Below are positions 19,083-28,646 of a DNA stretch of 64,000 bases, in pieces. The notes beneath the pieces were generated by a model. The model was not told the DNA's origin, searched no databases, and saw only the letters and a program-made list of their open reading frames with translations. Position 1 is the stretch's first letter; every line of letters begins with the position of its first letter. Position numbers and translations under genes: made by a program. The stretch lies in the NCBI RefSeq assembly GCF_028994805.1, contig NZ_JAJQQP010000004.1:124001-188000 (forward strand). Reading direction: 5' to 3'. Origin of the DNA: Promicromonospora iranensis (lineage in GTDB: Bacteria; Actinomycetota; Actinomycetes; Actinomycetales; Cellulomonadaceae).

Positions 19083-22000
19083 TCAGGACCCGACAACCTG
19101 CCACGGGCCGTGCCGGTCCCCGGGTTCCTGGTTGCGGGTCCACCACTTCGCCCGGTAGCGATCGCCGTCATGCACCACGACGTCGCCCCGCACGAAGATC
19201 CGCGACGCCGTCCAGACGGCTGTGCCGTCCCCGGACCGGACGGCCTCCTGCCACGGTCCGTGCGGTGAGCCATCCGGCTCCTGACGGGTGGTCCAGGTCG
19301 CCCGGTAGTACGCCTTCTCGTGGAAGACCTCGTCGCCGGCGCGGTACCTCACCGACGTGTCCCAGACCGGCGCCGGCTCCCCGGGCACCTTCGCCATGAC
19401 CTCGATCTCGCTCACGATCATGTGCGTGTTGTCCCGCGCGGTCATGACCACCCGGACGGCGTCGGCGCGCACCCCGGCGGGCAGGTCGACCACCGGCGCG
19501 GCACCGTCGGACGTCACCGGGACCGGCTCGCCGACGGACCGCCACTCGCCGCCGACCCGGGCTTCGAGCGCCACGGCGCTCGCCCAGCTCAGGTGCGAGC
19601 CGTCGCGGAAGAAGCGGGTGACGACACGGGTGACGTCACGTTCCGCGGGCAGGGTCACGGTCAGTGTGTCCTGCGTGTTCTTGGCGTCGGAGCGCCAGTT
19701 GGACCAGCCCTTGTCGCTCAGGTCGCCGTTGATCACTCGCTCGGCCGGGTAGCCAGGCTCGGTGTAGGTGGCGGACGCCGTGGTGCCGTCCGCGAGAGCC
19801 ACGTTCGCCTCGCCCGGCTCGGTCACCAGCACACGGACGGTCGCGGGCAGGGTGGTGCCGTCCCCAGCATCGGCGGCGCCGGTCAGCTCGACCACGCCGA
19901 TCTCGTCGAAGGCGCCGTCGGGAGCCTCGTCCCACGTGACCGGACGCTCCACCTTCGCACCGCCGGCCGCGACGGCGGTGACCACAGCGGGCAGCACCGC
20001 CGAGCCGCCCACGTACGCCGCACCCTGGGCGGGCAGGGTCCGGTCCAGGGTATCGACGACGACGGTCGCCGTGGCCTCGACCGTGCCACCGGCCGGGATC
20101 GCCACGGTGCCGGTGACCTCGACGACCCCGGCCCGCGCCCACGCGTCGTCACCGGGCAGGTCCCAGGTCACGGGCAGCGCGCCGCGTGGCCCGGCCGGGT
20201 AGACCGGCGTGACGGTCTGTGGCAACTCGGGCGTGGTGCCCGGGACGGTGAACACATCGACCGGTTCGGTGCCCAGCACGGTCTCGTCGACGATCGCCCA
20301 GCGCTGGTTCGCGTTGGAGTTGGCCAGATACGTGCCGACGGGGGAGCCGTCGGCCCTCGCCTCGCCACCGACCTCGAGCAGGGTGCGCGATACCGCGTTG
20401 ACCAGCGTGTACGTGCCGTCCCCCGTGGTGGACAGCACCCAGCGGGCGGCGTCGGGAGTTTTGGTGGGGTCGGCCGGGGCGTCGACGAGCACCGCGGAGG
20501 TGTCCCCGCTGACCGCGAGCTGCTCCCCGGTGCCGACGTTGGTCACCGCGTAGCGCGTGCGGTGCGTGCCGGAGCCCTCGGGCGCGCCGAGGTCGGTGAG
20601 CGTCCACAGCTGCTCGGCCGCGGCGGAGTCGTCGGTGGAGATCTGCACCCCGCCGTCGCCGTCGGGCGCCAGCGAGAGGCCGGACTGGACGCCGTCGATC
20701 CGGAACACGTGACCGTCCTGCGCCAGCGGGGCGTCGTCCGCGACGCCGGAGACGCCGGCGACCAGGAACGTCGTGACGGACTCCGCCGGCACGGTGAGCG
20801 TCGCGGCGGCGTCCTGCACCGCTACCGGCTCGCCCTCGACGAGGTAGCCGTCGACGCTGGTGACGACGGGGGTGACCGTCGCGCCCGCGGCGACGTCCGC
20901 GAAACCGGAGAGGTCGAGGGTGACGTCTCGCTCCTCGGCCTGGTCGTTGATGTGCACGACGGTCGCGGCGTCACCGGAGGCTGAGACGGCGGCGGTGCTG
21001 TCCGTGTCGTCCACTCCGATCAGGCGGTCGCCCGGCGTGATGTGGTGCGTGAAGTTCTGGGTGACCCAGTACTTGGTGTTCGTGTAGATGGGGCAGGTCT
21101 CCAGCGTGTCCTGCTCGGTGCAGGAGAACGGGATCTGGATCTCGCCCCAGTTGCCGCCCTCGGGGCTCTCACCGCCGGGCGCCATGTTGTCGTAGTCCTC
21201 GACGGGCTGCCAGAACACCCACGCGGACGGTTCGAGCTCGCGCAGGTCGTCCACGATCTGGTGCGCGCTGCCCAGGCCGGACTCCATCGACTCGAAGTCC
21301 TGGCCGGTGGTGGACCAGGAGCCGCCGACCTCGCTCATCCACAGGGGCTTGTCCTCGCCCTTGGCGATGTCACGCACGGTGGTGCGCTGGCCGGTGCCGT
21401 AGGTGTGCACGTTGAGCTGCGACACCTGGTCGCGCACCGCGTCCGGGTAGGTGTTCCAGTTGGTGGCGAACCGGCCCGGGTTGGTCTCGTCCATCGCGGA
21501 GATCGCGGCGTCCGTCGTCGAGCCGTTGATCGCGTCGGCGAGAGCCGGGATCACCTGCTGCTGCAGGTCCGGGCCCATGTGGGCGCCTTCCTGGCGGCCG
21601 CCCGTCGGGTTGCCGTCGGCGCCGAGCTGGGTGCCCCAGTAGTTCGTGTTCGGCTCGTTGAACGGGTCGATGGTGTCGACGTCGATGCCGTGCGCGTCCT
21701 CGAGGCGCTCGGTCGCGCCGACGACGTAGGCGGCGAAGTCCTCGACGCTCTCGGGCTTGAGCTGGTCGGTGTTCGCGTCGAACCCGCCGGAGACGTATCC
21801 GCTGACGGTCTGGAACCAGGGAGGGGAGTTGCTGAACGTCTCCCAGTGGGTGATGTCGTCCTTGATGCGATCCACCCACCAGCGCTGCGTGGCGTCGGCG
21901 TCCGGGTTCCAGTGCCCGGGGTTCGCCGGGTCCCACCAGTCGACGTCCTCGCGGGTGGTGCCCTCCGGTGCCTTCCACCAGCCCTCGACGTCGGCGCCCG

Positions 22001-22370
22001 CGCGCAGGTAGTCGGGCACGTCGGGGGCGTTGCCGCCGCCGATGTTGTACCGGGCGATGTTGAGGTTCATCCCGTTCTCGCCGAACAGCATGTCGGCGAG
22101 TTCGTTCCGGACCTCGTCCGAGTAGCCGCCCGTGGCGTTCGCGAACCACACGAGGCTCGTACCCCAGCCCTCGAACGGCTCGCCCGCGTAGGACGGGTCC
22201 GGGCGCACGGTCACGCCCGGTGCCTCAGCGGCCGACGCGACGGTGATCGGGCCGGTGTCAGGCTGGGCGGCAGTGGCGGTCGCCGGGGGCAGGCCGGCCG
22301 CCAGCAGCGCGCTCGCCGTCAGGACGACGCCTGCGCGCCGCCGTCCTGCGTTCCTTCTGATCGAGCTCAT
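19083..22370 (-). CDS. Secreted GH30-like glycoside hydrolase with accessory modules
   Basis: The 1095-residue precursor has a signal peptide (RRNAGRRR then VVLTASALLAAGLPPA, cleavage near residue 35). The catalytic domain (about 55-540) resembles GH30 endo-beta-1,6-galactanases: FEGWGTSLVWFAN, NIARYNIGGGN, acid/base E239 in DPFNEPNTNYW and nucleophile E347 in LWMSEVGG. Then come a ricin-type lectin domain (about 553-700), two Ig-like Big_4-type repeats (about 720-880), a discoidin/F5-8C-type domain with ERVINGDLSDKGWSNW (about 885-1010) and two CBM5/12 chitin-type modules ending HGPWQEA and HGPWQVV. It should attack plant or fungal polysaccharide outside the cell. ATG 22370 follows GAGGAGGG. 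Two LacI-type operators precede it; exact substrate is unproven. Confidence 0.88.
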   Translation of the reverse strand: MSSIRRNAGRRRAGVVLTASALLAAGLPPATATAAQPDTGPITVASAAEAPGVTVRPDPSYAGEPFEGWGTSLVWFANATGGYSDEVRNELADMLFGENGMNLNIARYNIGGGNAPDVPDYLRAGADVEGWWKAPEGTTREDVDWWDPANPGHWNPDADATQRWWVDRIKDDITHWETFSNSPPWFQTVSGYVSGGFDANTDQLKPESVEDFAAYVVGATERLEDAHGIDVDTIDPFNEPNTNYWGTQLGADGNPTGGRQEGAHMGPDLQQQVIPALADAINGSTTDAAISAMDETNPGRFATNWNTYPDAVRDQVSQLNVHTYGTGQRTTVRDIAKGEDKPLWMSEVGGSWSTTGQDFESMESGLGSAHQIVDDLRELEPSAWVFWQPVEDYDNMAPGGESPEGGNWGEIQIPFSCTEQDTLETCPIYTNTKYWVTQNFTHHITPGDRLIGVDDTDSTAAVSASGDAATVVHINDQAEERDVTLDLSGFADVAAGATVTPVVTSVDGYLVEGEPVAVQDAAATLTVPAESVTTFLVAGVSGVADDAPLAQDGHVFRIDGVQSGLSLAPDGDGGVQISTDDSAAAEQLWTLTDLGAPEGSGTHRTRYAVTNVGTGEQLAVSGDTSAVLVDAPADPTKTPDAARWVLSTTGDGTYTLVNAVSRTLLEVGGEARADGSPVGTYLANSNANQRWAIVDETVLGTEPVDVFTVPGTTPELPQTVTPVYPAGPRGALPVTWDLPGDDAWARAGVVEVTGTVAIPAGGTVEATATVVVDTLDRTLPAQGAAYVGGSAVLPAVVTAVAAGGAKVERPVTWDEAPDGAFDEIGVVELTGAADAGDGTTLPATVRVLVTEPGEANVALADGTTASATYTEPGYPAERVINGDLSDKGWSNWRSDAKNTQDTLTVTLPAERDVTRVVTRFFRDGSHLSWASAVALEARVGGEWRSVGEPVPVTSDGAAPVVDLPAGVRADAVRVVMTARDNTHMIVSEIEVMAKVPGEPAPVWDTSVRYRAGDEVFHEKAYYRATWTTRQEPDGSPHGPWQEAVRSGDGTAVWTASRIFVRGDVVVHDGDRYRAKWWTRNQEPGDRHGPWQVVGS

Positions 22371-22422
22371 CGTTGAGCCCTCCTCTCGCGTCAGTGCGAC
22401 GGGTCGGCACGTACCGTGCTGA

Positions 22423-22470
22423 TGTTGACGTGAACAACGACGCGTACGCGAACGGATGTTGACGTCACCA
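22423..22470. promoter_or_regulatory. Tandem LacI-type operators upstream of the GH30-like gene
   Basis: TGTTGACGTGAACA (22423-22436) is a palindrome of form TGTTnACGTnAACA, and TGTTGACGTCACCA (22457-22470) matches it at 12 of 14 positions, 34 bp away. The perfect palindrome CGCGTACGCG (22441-22450) lies between them. Central ACGT/CG with TGTT arms is typical of LacI-family sugar regulators. The gap separates the secreted glycosidase from the end of ackA, so the glycosidase is the likely target. Confidence 0.55.
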
Positions 22471-22545
22471 TGGATGAAGGCGATCCTCCTCGGCGAGGCC
22501 GAGGACGTCAAGCCTTCGCCGTCGTCTCCTGCCGACCCGGAGGGC

Positions 22546-23763
22546 TCAGCCTTCGACGAGCGCCATCGCCTGGCGCGCGATCGCCAGCTCCTCGTCGGTC
22601 GGGACGACCATGACGAGAGGCGCCTCGGCGCCGTGCCCGGCCGAGATCACGCGCGCCTCGTCCGACCGGGCCTCGTTGGCCGCCGGGTCGATCGTCAGAC
22701 CGAGGAACTTCAGCCCGCGCACCACCCCTGAACGCACGCGGTGGTCGTTCTCACCGACGCCCGCCGTGAACGTGAGCACGTCGATGCCGCCCAGCACCGC
22801 GGCGTACGCGCCCACGTACTTGCGCAGCCGGTGCAGGTAGACGTCCAGCGCCAGCCGCGCGTCGGCGTCGCCGGCCGCCACGAGCTTCTGCAGCTCACGC
22901 ATGTCGCCCACCCCGGACAGGCCGAGGATCCCGGAACGCTTGTTGAGCAGCGTGTCGACCTCCTCGGCCGCCATCCCCTCGCGGATCAGGTGGAACACGA
23001 TGCCGGCGTCGATGTCGCCGGAGCGGGTACCCATGACCAGGCCCTCGAGCGGTGTCAGGCCCATCGAGGTGTCGACCGGCTCGCCGCCCAGCACCGCCGA
23101 CGCCGACGCACCGTTGCCCAGGTGCAGCACCACCTGGCGCAACGTCTCGGGGCTGCGACCCTCGGCCGCCAGCTTCTCGGCGACAACGGGGTGCGCGGCC
23201 ACCGCCGACGACACGAACTGGTGCGACGTGCCGTGGAACCCGTAGCGGCGCACGCCGTGCTCGGCGGCGACCTCGCGGTCCAGCGCGTACGTCGAGGCCG
23301 CCTTCGGGAGCGTCGTGAAGAAGGCCGTGTCGAACACGGCGACGTGCGGCACGTCCAGCAGCTCGCGCGCGACCTCGATGCCGGTCACGTTGGCCGGGTT
23401 GTGCAGCGGCGCCAGCGGGACGAGGTCGCGCACGCCGGCCACGACGTCGTCGTCGACCAGGGTGGGGGCGCTGAACACCTCGCCGCCGTGCACCACCCGG
23501 TGCCCGACGGCGGCGATGCCCGCCTCGGCGAGCGACGGGCCCACCTCGTCGAACAGGCCGATCACGATCCGGAGCGCCTCGCCGTGGTCCGGCACAGGCA
23601 GGTCGCGCACCGTCTTCTCGCCCTTGGCCTCGTGCTTGACCGTCCCGGAGGTCTCACCGATGCGCTCGACGACGCCCGCGGCGAGCGCCTCGCCCGAGGC
23701 GGGGTCGACGAGCTGGTACTTCAGCGAGGAAGACCCAGAATTCAGAACGAGAACTGTCGACAT
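22546..23763 (-). CDS. ackA: Acetate kinase
   Basis: AckA converts acetyl phosphate plus ADP to acetate plus ATP. The 405-residue protein has standard length and the family signatures VLVLNSGSSSLKYQLVD at the N-terminus, GHRVVHGG, FDTAFFTTLP, YGFHGTSHQFVS, HLGNGAS, DTSMGLTPLEGLVMGTRSGD and FTAGVGEND. It is the last gene of the xfp-pta-ackA cluster, 64 nt after pta, with GAAAGG ahead of ATG 23763. The gap contains a hairpin that may tune expression relative to pta. It completes the phosphoketolase route by yielding ATP from acetyl phosphate. Confidence 0.97.
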   Translation of the reverse strand: MSTVLVLNSGSSSLKYQLVDPASGEALAAGVVERIGETSGTVKHEAKGEKTVRDLPVPDHGEALRIVIGLFDEVGPSLAEAGIAAVGHRVVHGGEVFSAPTLVDDDVVAGVRDLVPLAPLHNPANVTGIEVARELLDVPHVAVFDTAFFTTLPKAASTYALDREVAAEHGVRRYGFHGTSHQFVSSAVAAHPVVAEKLAAEGRSPETLRQVVLHLGNGASASAVLGGEPVDTSMGLTPLEGLVMGTRSGDIDAGIVFHLIREGMAAEEVDTLLNKRSGILGLSGVGDMRELQKLVAAGDADARLALDVYLHRLRKYVGAYAAVLGGIDVLTFTAGVGENDHRVRSGVVRGLKFLGLTIDPAANEARSDEARVISAGHGAEAPLVMVVPTDEELAIARQAMALVEG

Positions 23764-23780
23764 GCCACGGGCCTTTCAGG

Positions 23781-23839
23781 TTGTGAGCGTGATCGTTGCG
23801 GGTTTGCGACCGTTCTGGGCGCAACGGTCACGCTCGCAC
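23781..23839. repeat. TTGTGAGCGTGA hairpin between pta and ackA (copy 1)
   Basis: The left arm 23781-23800 pairs with 23820-23839 at 17 of 20 positions around a 19-nt loop. The left arm is 19 of 20 identical to the complement of 62664-62683, so it is a dispersed repeat. The right arm covers the pta stop codon (23828-23830). Because pta and ackA are co-directional, it may attenuate or stabilise rather than simply terminate. Confidence 0.6.
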
Positions 23840-25951
23840 GGAGGTGGTCTGGGCCTGGATCGCCGTGATGGCCACCGTGTTCACGATGTCCTGGACCAGG
23901 GCGCCGCGGGACAGGTCGTTCACCGGCTTGTTCAGGCCCTGCAGCACCGGCCCGACGGCGACCGCACCCGCCGACCGCTGCACCGCCTTGTACGTGTTGT
24001 TGCCCGTGTTCAGGTCCGGGAACACGAACACGGTGGCGCGGCCGGCGACGTCGGACTCGGGCAGCTTGGACGCGGCGACCGAGGCGTCGACGGCGGCGTC
24101 GTACTGGATCGGGCCCTCGACGTCGAGCTCGGGGGTGCGCTCGCGGACGAGCTCCGTCGCCGTGCGGACCTTGTCCACGTCGGCCCCCGTGCCGGACGTG
24201 CCGGTGGAGTAGGAGAGCATCGCGATGCGCGGCTCGACGCCGAACTGCCGGGCCGTGGCGGCCGAGGAGACGGCGATGTCGGAGAGCTCGTCCGACGTCG
24301 GATCGACGATGACGGCGCAGTCGCCGTAGACGAGCACCCGGTCCTCGAGGCACATGAAGAACACCGAGGACACGGAAGACGTCCCCGGCTTGGTCTTGAT
24401 GATCTCGAACGACGGCCGGATGGTGTGCGCCGTCGAGTGTGCGGCGCCGGAGACCATGCCGTCGGCCAGGCCCAGGTGCACCATCATCGTGCCGAAGTAG
24501 GAGACGTCGGTGACGATCTCCCGTGCCCGTTCGACGGTCATGCCCTTGTGGGCACGCAGCCGGGTGTACTCCGCCGCGAACTGCTCCACGTGCTCCGGGT
24601 CGTGGGGCGACAGCACGCGGGCGGCCTCGATGTCGAGGCCCAGCTCGGCGGCGCGGGCACGGACCGGCTCCTCGTCCCCCAGGATGGTCAGGTCCGCGAT
24701 GTGGCGGGCGAGCACCGTCGACGCGGCACGCAGGATCCGGTCGTCGGAGCCCTCGGGCAGCACGATGTGGCGACGGTCGGCGCGCGCCCGCTCGATCAGC
24801 TGGTACCCGAACATGAGCGGCGTGACCACCTGCGGCCGGGGCAGGTCGAGCCGGGCGGCGAGCGCCGCCGAGTCGACGTTGCGCTCGAACAGGGCGCGGG
24901 CCGTCTCGACCTTGCGCACCGAGCTCTTGTCCACCCGGCCGCGCGTGGTGGCCGCCTGACGGGCGGCGCGGTACGTGCCGAGCTCGGTGGTGATGATCGG
25001 CAGCTTGGGGCGCATCGCCTCCAGCAGCTCGGCGGGCCGGCCCTGCGGGTAGAACCCACCGTTGAGGATGATCCCGGCGAGCGACGGGAACGACGGCGTC
25101 ATGTGCGTGGCGAGCAGCCCGATCAGGAGGTCGATGCGGTCACCCGGGGTGATGACGACAGCGCCGTCGGTCAGCCGTTCGAGCAGGTGCTCGAAGCTCA
25201 TGGCGCCGACCTGCAGCTCGAGCGCCTCACGGCCGAGCAGCTCGGGGTCACCCAGGACGAGGGTGCCGTCCACGGCCTCCAGGAGCTGGCCCACGGTCGG
25301 GGCCTGCAGGAACGGCTCTTCGGGGATGGTCCACACGGGCAGGTCGGGCTGCGCCTCGGCCAGCACGGTACGGACGTCCAGGGCGCTGTGCGTGTCGGCG
25401 CGGTTGACGACCAGCCCGATCGCCTGCGCGTGGTGTGCCGCCAGCTCGGCGAGGCTGACGTCGGCCAGGGCACGGATGCCCTCGGGGGTGCGCTCGCGGC
25501 CCGAGACCACGAGCAGCACCGGCGCGCCGAGGTTCGCCGCGATGCGCGCGTTGAACGAGAGCTCGGTGGGCCCGGCGACGTCGGTGTAGTCGGTGCCGAG
25601 CACCACCACCGAGTCGCAGCGTGCGGCGAGGTCGTGGAACCGGGACACGATGCGGCTCAGCGCGGCGTCGGGATCGGCGTGCAGGTCCGCGTAGGTGACG
25701 CCGACGGCGTCGTCGTACCCGACGTCGACGCCGTCGTGCTCCAGGAGGAGCTCCAGGACGTGGTCGCGCCGGCCGCTCGTGTCCTCGGCCTCGGTGGCGC
25801 GCGACACGGGCCGGAAGACCCCGACCCGCTGGCCCTGGCGGACCAGCAGGTCGAGGACGCCGAGGGCGACCGTCGACTTCCCGCTCTCGCCCTCGGGGGA
25901 AGCAATGACGATGCTGCGGGTTGCGCCGGTCACAGGTCGCTCCGTGTTCAC
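23828..25951 (-). CDS. pta: Phosphate acetyltransferase with DRTGG regulatory region
   Basis: Pta interconverts acetyl-CoA and acetyl phosphate. The roughly 707-residue long-form enzyme has an N-terminal P-loop/BioD-like domain (SPEGESGKSTVALGVLDLL), a DRTGG domain near the middle (GDRIDLLIGLLA) and the C-terminal catalytic PTA domain (VLPEGSDDRILRAA, MVSGAAHSTAHTIRPSFEII, VFPDLNTGNNTYKAVQRSA). The GTG at 25951 lies 16 nt after the xfp stop; an in-frame GTG at 25984 would overlap xfp, and neither has a strong ribosome site, so the exact start is uncertain. The gene connects phosphoketolase-derived acetyl phosphate to acetyl-CoA. Confidence 0.95.
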   Translation of the reverse strand: MNTERPVTGATRSIVIASPEGESGKSTVALGVLDLLVRQGQRVGVFRPVSRATEAEDTSGRRDHVLELLLEHDGVDVGYDDAVGVTYADLHADPDAALSRIVSRFHDLAARCDSVVVLGTDYTDVAGPTELSFNARIAANLGAPVLLVVSGRERTPEGIRALADVSLAELAAHHAQAIGLVVNRADTHSALDVRTVLAEAQPDLPVWTIPEEPFLQAPTVGQLLEAVDGTLVLGDPELLGREALELQVGAMSFEHLLERLTDGAVVITPGDRIDLLIGLLATHMTPSFPSLAGIILNGGFYPQGRPAELLEAMRPKLPIITTELGTYRAARQAATTRGRVDKSSVRKVETARALFERNVDSAALAARLDLPRPQVVTPLMFGYQLIERARADRRHIVLPEGSDDRILRAASTVLARHIADLTILGDEEPVRARAAELGLDIEAARVLSPHDPEHVEQFAAEYTRLRAHKGMTVERAREIVTDVSYFGTMMVHLGLADGMVSGAAHSTAHTIRPSFEIIKTKPGTSSVSSVFFMCLEDRVLVYGDCAVIVDPTSDELSDIAVSSAATARQFGVEPRIAMLSYSTGTSGTGADVDKVRTATELVRERTPELDVEGPIQYDAAVDASVAASKLPESDVAGRATVFVFPDLNTGNNTYKAVQRSAGAVAVGPVLQGLNKPVNDLSRGALVQDIVNTVAITAIQAQTTSVRA

Positions 25952-25967
25952 TCTGCGGGATTTGCTG

Positions 25968-28472
25968 CTACTCGTTGTCTCCACCAGTGCCGAGCGTAGC
26001 GTCAACCTGGCCGCCGTCCGCCAGGTCCTGGGCGTCCGGCCAGACCCAGTCGCGCACCTCGGGGATGTCGTCGCCGTGCTCGCGGGTCCAGGCACGCGCG
26101 CGGTGCCGGGCATCCTGCATGCGCTGGCGCAGTCCCGCCTGCGCGCTGCCGAGCGACGGGACCCGGTCGATGACATCGATCACAAGGTGGTACCGGTCGA
26201 GGTCGTTGAGCATGACCATGTCGAACGGCGTGGTCGTGGTGCCCTCCTCCTTGTACCCGCGCACGTGGATGTGCGGGTGGCCCGCACGACGGTAGGTGAG
26301 GCGGTGGATGAGCCACGGGTAGCCGTGGTAGGCGAAGATGATCGGTCGGTCGTTGGTGAACAGGCCGTCGAACTGCGAGTCCGTGAGGCCGTGCGGGTGC
26401 TCGGTGGCGTCCTGCAGCCGCATGAGGTCGACGACGTTCACCACACGCACCTTCAGGTCGGGCAGCTCCCGGCGCAGGAGGTCCGCCGCGGCGAGCACCT
26501 CCAGGGTCGGCACGTCACCGGCGCAGCCCAGGACGACGTCCGGCTTCTCGCCGGGCTTCTCGGTGCCTGCCCACTCCCAGATGCCGAGCCCGCGCGTGCA
26601 GTGCTCGATGGCGGACTCCATGTCCAGGAAGTTGGGCGCCGGCTGCTTGCCCGCCACCACGACGTTCACGTACTGGCGGCTGCGCAGGCAGTGGTCGTAG
26701 GTGCTGAGCAGGGTGTTGGCGTCCGGCGGCAGGTAGACCCGCACGATCTCCGCCTTCTTGTTCACGACGTGGTCGATGAACCCCGGGTCCTGGTGGCTGA
26801 ACCCGTTGTGGTCCTGCCGCCACACGTGGCTGGAGAGCAGGTAGTTCAGGGACGCGATCGGTCGCCGCCACGGGATGTGGTTGGTGACCTTGAGCCACTT
26901 GGCGTGCTGGTTGAACATCGAGTCGACGATGTGGATGAACGCCTCGTAGCTCGTCAGCAGCCCATGCCGGCCCGTGAGCAGGTAGCCCTCGAGCCAGCCC
27001 TGCACCTGGTGCTCGCTGAGCATCTCCATGACCCGGCCCGCGCGGGCCATGTGGTCGTCCACCTCCGGCCCGATGTACTCGGCGTTCCACTGCTTGTCCG
27101 TCGCTTCGTACACGGCCTGCAGGCGGTTCGACGCCGTCTCGTCCGGGCCGAAGATGCGGAAGCTGTTCGGGTTCAGCCGGATCACGTCGGTGAGCCACTG
27201 GCCCAGCACGCGCGGCGCCTCCGACGTGGACCCGCCGGGCGTCGGGACGTCCACCGCGTACTCGCGGAAGTCCGGCAGGCGCAGGTCCTTGAGCAGCAGC
27301 CCGCCGTTCGCGTGCGGGGTGGCGCTCATCCGCAGGGGGCCCTCCGGCGCGAGCTCGGCGATCTCGGGCAGCACCCGGCCGTCGTCGTCGAACAGCTCCT
27401 CCGGGCGGTACGACTTCAGCCAGGCCTCGAGGACCCGCAGGTGCTCGTCGGTGTCGCGGGCGCTCGCGAGCGGCACCTGGTGCGCGCGCCACGACCCCGT
27501 CGTCTTCTTGCCGTCGATCTCGGCCGGGCCGCTCCACCCCTTGGGGGTGCGGAACACGATCATCGGCCAGGTGGGTCGGCTCAGGTCGCCCTTCGCCGCG
27601 CGTGCCTTGATCGCGGCGATCTCGTCGAGCACCTCGTCGAGCAGGGCGGCGAACCGGCGGTGCGTCTCGAGCGGTGACTCGCTCTCGTCGTACCCGCCCT
27701 CGAAGAAGTACGGCTTGTGCCCGTAGCCGACCATGAGGTCGTGCAGCTCCTGCTCGGGGATGCGCGCCAGGACGGTCGGGTTGGCGATCTTGTAGCCGTT
27801 GAGGTGCAGGATCGGCAGCACGACGCCGTCCTGGGCCGGGTTGAGGAACTTGTTCGAGTGCCAGGAGGTCGCGAGCGGACCGGTCTCGGCCTCGCCGTCG
27901 CCCACCACCGCCGCGACGAGCAGGTCGGGGTTGTCGAACGCCGCGCCGTACGCATGGCTCAGGGAGTAGCCGAGCTCACCGCCCTCGTGGATCGACCCGG
28001 GCGTCTCCGGCGCGACGTGGCTGGGGATGCCGCCCGGGAAGGAGAACTGCCGGAAGAGGCGCTTGACGCCCTCTGTGTCCTGGGTGATGTCGCTGTAGAC
28101 CTCGGAGTAGGTGCCGTCCAGGTACGCCGAGGCGACCAGGCCGGGACCGCCGTGGCCGGGGCCGGTGACGTAGACCGTCTCCTGCTCTCGTTCCTTGATC
28201 GCCCGGTTCAGGTGCGCGTAGAGGAAGTTCAGGCCCGGCGTGGTGCCCCAGTGGCCCAGCAGGCGCGGCTTCACGTGCTCGGGCACGAGCGGCTCGCGCA
28301 GGAGCGGGTTGTCCAGGAGGTAGATCTGGCCGACCGAGAGGTAGTTCGCGGCCCGCCACCAGGCGTGGATGCGCTCCAGGTCGGTGGGCTCCAGCTCGGC
28401 GACGCCGGTGGCGCGCCAGGCGGGGGCCGGGGAGTCGGTGGCCGGGGTGTCGGTGGCTACGGTCGTGGTCAT
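25968..28472 (-). CDS. xfp: Xylulose-5-phosphate/fructose-6-phosphate phosphoketolase
   Basis: The 834-residue TPP enzyme splits xylulose 5-phosphate or fructose 6-phosphate with phosphate to acetyl phosphate plus glyceraldehyde 3-phosphate or erythrose 4-phosphate. Visible signatures are [23 protein letters not shown], the TPP motif [37 protein letters not shown] and [11 protein letters not shown]. It is first in the operon with pta and ackA, forming the phosphoketolase bypass of glycolysis found in bifidobacteria and some actinobacteria. ATG 28472 has TAGGAG about 10 nt upstream. The N-terminal 15 residues are Thr/Pro-rich and dispensable-looking. Confidence 0.97.
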   Translation of the reverse strand: MTTTVATDTPATDSPAPAWRATGVAELEPTDLERIHAWWRAANYLSVGQIYLLDNPLLREPLVPEHVKPRLLGHWGTTPGLNFLYAHLNRAIKEREQETVYVTGPGHGGPGLVASAYLDGTYSEVYSDITQDTEGVKRLFRQFSFPGGIPSHVAPETPGSIHEGGELGYSLSHAYGAAFDNPDLLVAAVVGDGEAETGPLATSWHSNKFLNPAQDGVVLPILHLNGYKIANPTVLARIPEQELHDLMVGYGHKPYFFEGGYDESESPLETHRRFAALLDEVLDEIAAIKARAAKGDLSRPTWPMIVFRTPKGWSGPAEIDGKKTTGSWRAHQVPLASARDTDEHLRVLEAWLKSYRPEELFDDDGRVLPEIAELAPEGPLRMSATPHANGGLLLKDLRLPDFREYAVDVPTPGGSTSEAPRVLGQWLTDVIRLNPNSFRIFGPDETASNRLQAVYEATDKQWNAEYIGPEVDDHMARAGRVMEMLSEHQVQGWLEGYLLTGRHGLLTSYEAFIHIVDSMFNQHAKWLKVTNHIPWRRPIASLNYLLSSHVWRQDHNGFSHQDPGFIDHVVNKKAEIVRVYLPPDANTLLSTYDHCLRSRQYVNVVVAGKQPAPNFLDMESAIEHCTRGLGIWEWAGTEKPGEKPDVVLGCAGDVPTLEVLAAADLLRRELPDLKVRVVNVVDLMRLQDATEHPHGLTDSQFDGLFTNDRPIIFAYHGYPWLIHRLTYRRAGHPHIHVRGYKEEGTTTTPFDMVMLNDLDRYHLVIDVIDRVPSLGSAQAGLRQRMQDARHRARAWTREHGDDIPEVRDWVWPDAQDLADGGQVDATLGTGGDNE

Positions 28473-28646
28473 CGCTCACGCTCCTACGGGGAGTGACGTG
28501 CGGGATCTGTGCCGGCTTGGCTGCCTGATTCATTCGAACGCAGAACGGCCGGGCACGCGAGACGTGTGCTCTGTGACGAGCCAGACCCGGGGTCATCCGG
28601 GTGACGGGTGCCTCTGACCCGTCCGCTGGCGGTTACCGTTGAGACT

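Noticed and set aside
23315-25999. An 894-codon open frame on the plus strand
   Set aside because: It lies antisense to pta and ackA, has low-complexity Arg/Gly/Val composition and no family motif. It is a GC-driven shadow of real genes.
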